Origin: Lucinisca nassula
Taxonomy: Eukaryota; Mollusca; Bivalvia; Lucinida; Lucinidae
Assembly: GCA_963580285.1 (NCBI GenBank)
Contig: OY757026.1
Coordinates: 49,017,143-49,081,142 of the forward strand
Length of the DNA: 64,000 nucleotides
Direction: 5' to 3'
The notes under the pieces were generated by a model. The model saw nothing but the letters and a program-made list of their open reading frames with translations, made no database searches and was not told where the DNA came from. A program made the position numbers and the translations under genes. Every line of letters begins with the position of its first letter. Position 1 is the stretch's first letter. Below are positions 61,742 to 64,000 of the stretch, piece after piece.

Positions 61742-64000
61742 ACAAGAGCTGTCCCCGGACAGCATAGCTCGCCTGTTTCGCGCCTTCAACATAGAAGGTA
61801 AAATTACTGAACCATGAAATATAGGTCACACACACCTAGATACATTTTGAGGTCAGTGACCAGGTGGCATGGAACATATATGCCAAATATTACATTTCAG
61901 AATCACAATGTGTATGAATTATAAGGCAAAATCAATGAACCATGAAATAGGTCACCCTGACCTAGATATATTTCTATGTCAATCATCTCGTCACATGGAA
62001 CTTATAATTCAGGACTGAAGTTTCTAAAAAAAAAAAATAGTATTCAATTTTGCAGTCACTGAATCATGAAATTTAGGTCACACTGACCAAGATATAATTT
62101 CGAGGTCAATCATGGGGTCACATGGAATAAATAATCCAGGCATGATGTTTCTTCATGAAAAATTATTAAAGATAATAGGCAAATCACTGAACCATGAAAT
62201 ATAGGTCACAGTGACCTAGATATATTTTGAGGTAAATCATGGGGTCACATGGAACTAATAACCCAGGTATGACATTTCTCCATCAAATAGTAATAAAGAT
62301 AATAGGGAAAATCACTGAACCATGAAATATAGGTCACAATGACCTGGATTTATTTTGTGGTCAATAATCAGCTCACATGGAATAAATTATCCAGGTGTAA
62401 CATTTCTTCATCAAAAAGTATTCAAGATAATAGACAAAATCACTGAACCATGAAATATAGGTCACAGTGACCTAGACATATTTTGAGGTCAAGCATGGGG
62501 TCACATGGGACTAAAAACCCAGGTATGACATTTCTCCATCAAATAATATTCAAGATAATAGGCAAAATCACTGGACCATGAAATATCGGTCACACTGACC
62601 TAGCTATATTTTGAGGTCAATCATGGGGTTACATGGAACTAACAATCAAGGTATGACATCTCTCCATCAAAAAGTATTCGAGATAAAAGACAAAATCACT
62701 GAACCATGAAATATAGGTCACATTTACCTAGTTATATTTTGGGGTCAATTATCTGGTCACATGGAACTCATAATCCAGGTATGACATTTCTGCATCAAAT
62801 GGTATTCGAGATAATAGGCAAAATCATTGAGCCATGAAATATAGGTCACACTGACCTAGATATATTTTGCGGTCCATTATCAGGTCACATGGAACTAATC
62901 ATCCAGGTATGACATTTCTCCATCAAATAGTATTTGAGATAATAGTCAAAATCACTGAACCATGAAATATAGGTCACAGTGACCTAGATATATTTTGAGG
63001 TAAATCATGGGGTCACATGGAACTAATAACCCAGGTATGACATTTCTCCATCAAATAGTAATAAAGATAATTGGGAAAATCACTGAACCATGAAATATAG
63101 GTCACAATGACCTGGATTTATTTTGTGGTCAATAATCAGCTCACATGGAATAAATTATCCAGGTGTAACATTTCTTCATCAAAAAGTATTCAAGATAATA
63201 GACAAAATCACTGAACCATGAAATATAGGTCACAGTGACCTAGACATATTTTGAGGTCAAGCATGGGGTCACATGGGACTAATAACCCAGGTATGACATT
63301 TCTCCATCAAATAATATTCAAGATAATAGGCAAAATCACTGGACCATGAAATATCGGTCACACTGACCTAGCTATATTTTGAGGTCAATCATGGGGTCAC
63401 ATGGAACTAACAATCAAGGTATGACATCTCTCCATCAAAAAGTATTCGAGATAAAAGACAAAATCACTGAACCATGAAATATAGGTCACACTGACCTAGT
63501 TATATTTTGGGGTCAATTATCTGGTCACATGGAACTCATAATCCAGGTATGACATTTCTGCATCAAATGGTATTCGAGATAATAGGCAAAATCACTGAGC
63601 CATGAAATATAGGTCACACTGACCTAGATATATTTTGCGGTCAATTATCAGGTCACATGGAACTAATCATCCAGGTATGACATTTCTCCATCAAATAGTA
63701 TTTGAGATAATAGTCAAAATCACTGAACCATGAAATATAGGTCACAGTGACCTAGATATATTTTGAGGTCAATCATGGGTTCACATGGAACTAATATCCC
63801 AGGTATGGCATTTCTCCAACAAATAGTCTTCAAGATAAAAGGCAAAATCACTGGACCGTGAAATATAGGTCACCATGACTTTTACACTTGAACCAATGTC
63901 ACTTGGTTGGCTGATGTATAACCAATTCTGTCTATAACTTGTTAGCATAAGGGAAAGGTATACAACAAATTACAAAGTTGTCCTAGATTTTGACCCCTAG
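61742..64000 (+). mobile_element. tandem-core element, family G (128-bp satellite with 768-bp higher-order repeat)
   Basis: Starts ACAAGAGCTGTCCCCGGACA, in which GCTGTCCCCGGACAGC is a palindrome. About 16 units of 128 bp follow (AAAATCACTGAACCATGAAA; TATAGGTCACACTGACCTAG; CACATGGAACTAATAATCCA). The block from about 62167 to 62934 is repeated almost exactly at about 62935-63702 (period 768 = 6 x 128). The core ends near 63890. The 3' terminus is not seen before the window ends. Confidence 0.9.

Overview
The window looks like repeat-dominated nuclear DNA of an invertebrate animal, most likely a bivalve mollusc. I infer this from the repeat content: tRNA-derived SINEs, pearl-like/Helentron-associated tandem-core elements with (GGAC)n tails and terminal hairpins, pogo-like TA-flanked MITEs and large palindromic MITEs. 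I found no host gene, rRNA or genuine tRNA gene, and no bacterial operon structure. Species identity cannot be settled from the sequence alone.

The only substantial protein-coding content is one large transposon gene on the minus strand (40079 down to 32291). It is a Helentron (Helitron2-type) protein of about 2,600 codons. In order it has: a low-complexity N-terminus, a cysteine-peptidase-like domain, eight 21-residue basic repeats, a cysteine-rich DUF6570-like region, a Rep domain with an HUH motif, a PIF1-type helicase, and a C-terminal AP-endonuclease-like (EEP) domain. Four small lesions break it: two A-run length changes, one in-frame TAA inside the Rep tyrosine motif, and one net +1 shift between helicase motifs II and III. 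Two LINE relics (9.6 kb and, weakly, 27.4 kb) are the only other protein-coding traces.

Layout. 1-594: 45-bp minisatellite. 715-2112: pogo-like element carrying a 740-bp palindromic short-repeat block and a nested MITE. 2.1-14.0 kb: mosaic of MITEs, fold-backs, SINEs and sequence I cannot classify. 14.0-14.5 kb: two (GGAC)n/hairpin element ends. 14,657-25,781: six head-to-tail cassettes of a ~166-bp repeat, with one MITE inserted at an exact TA site. 25.8-29.8 kb: AT-rich, no gene. 29.8-31.0 kb: ~165-bp tandem-core element split by a ~600-bp repeat. 31.2-32.0 kb: two decayed MITEs. 32.3-40.1 kb: Helentron gene. 40.3-45.1 kb: dispersed repeats, SINE heads and a ~143-bp tandem-core element. 45.5-48.9 kb: second 166-bp array and further hairpin-ended elements. 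49-61.6 kb: mosaic with several retroposed copies bounded by clear target-site duplications and a triple-nested insertion. 61,742 to the end: 128-bp satellite with a 768-bp higher-order repeat.

How the parts may fit together (inference): several unrelated tandem-core families here begin with ACAAGA plus a short palindrome and end in a hairpin. That is the expected look of non-autonomous elements moved by a Helentron, and a Helentron gene lies in the same window. Separately, two MITE families with different termini share the same central palindrome, which hints at exchange or selection on that core.
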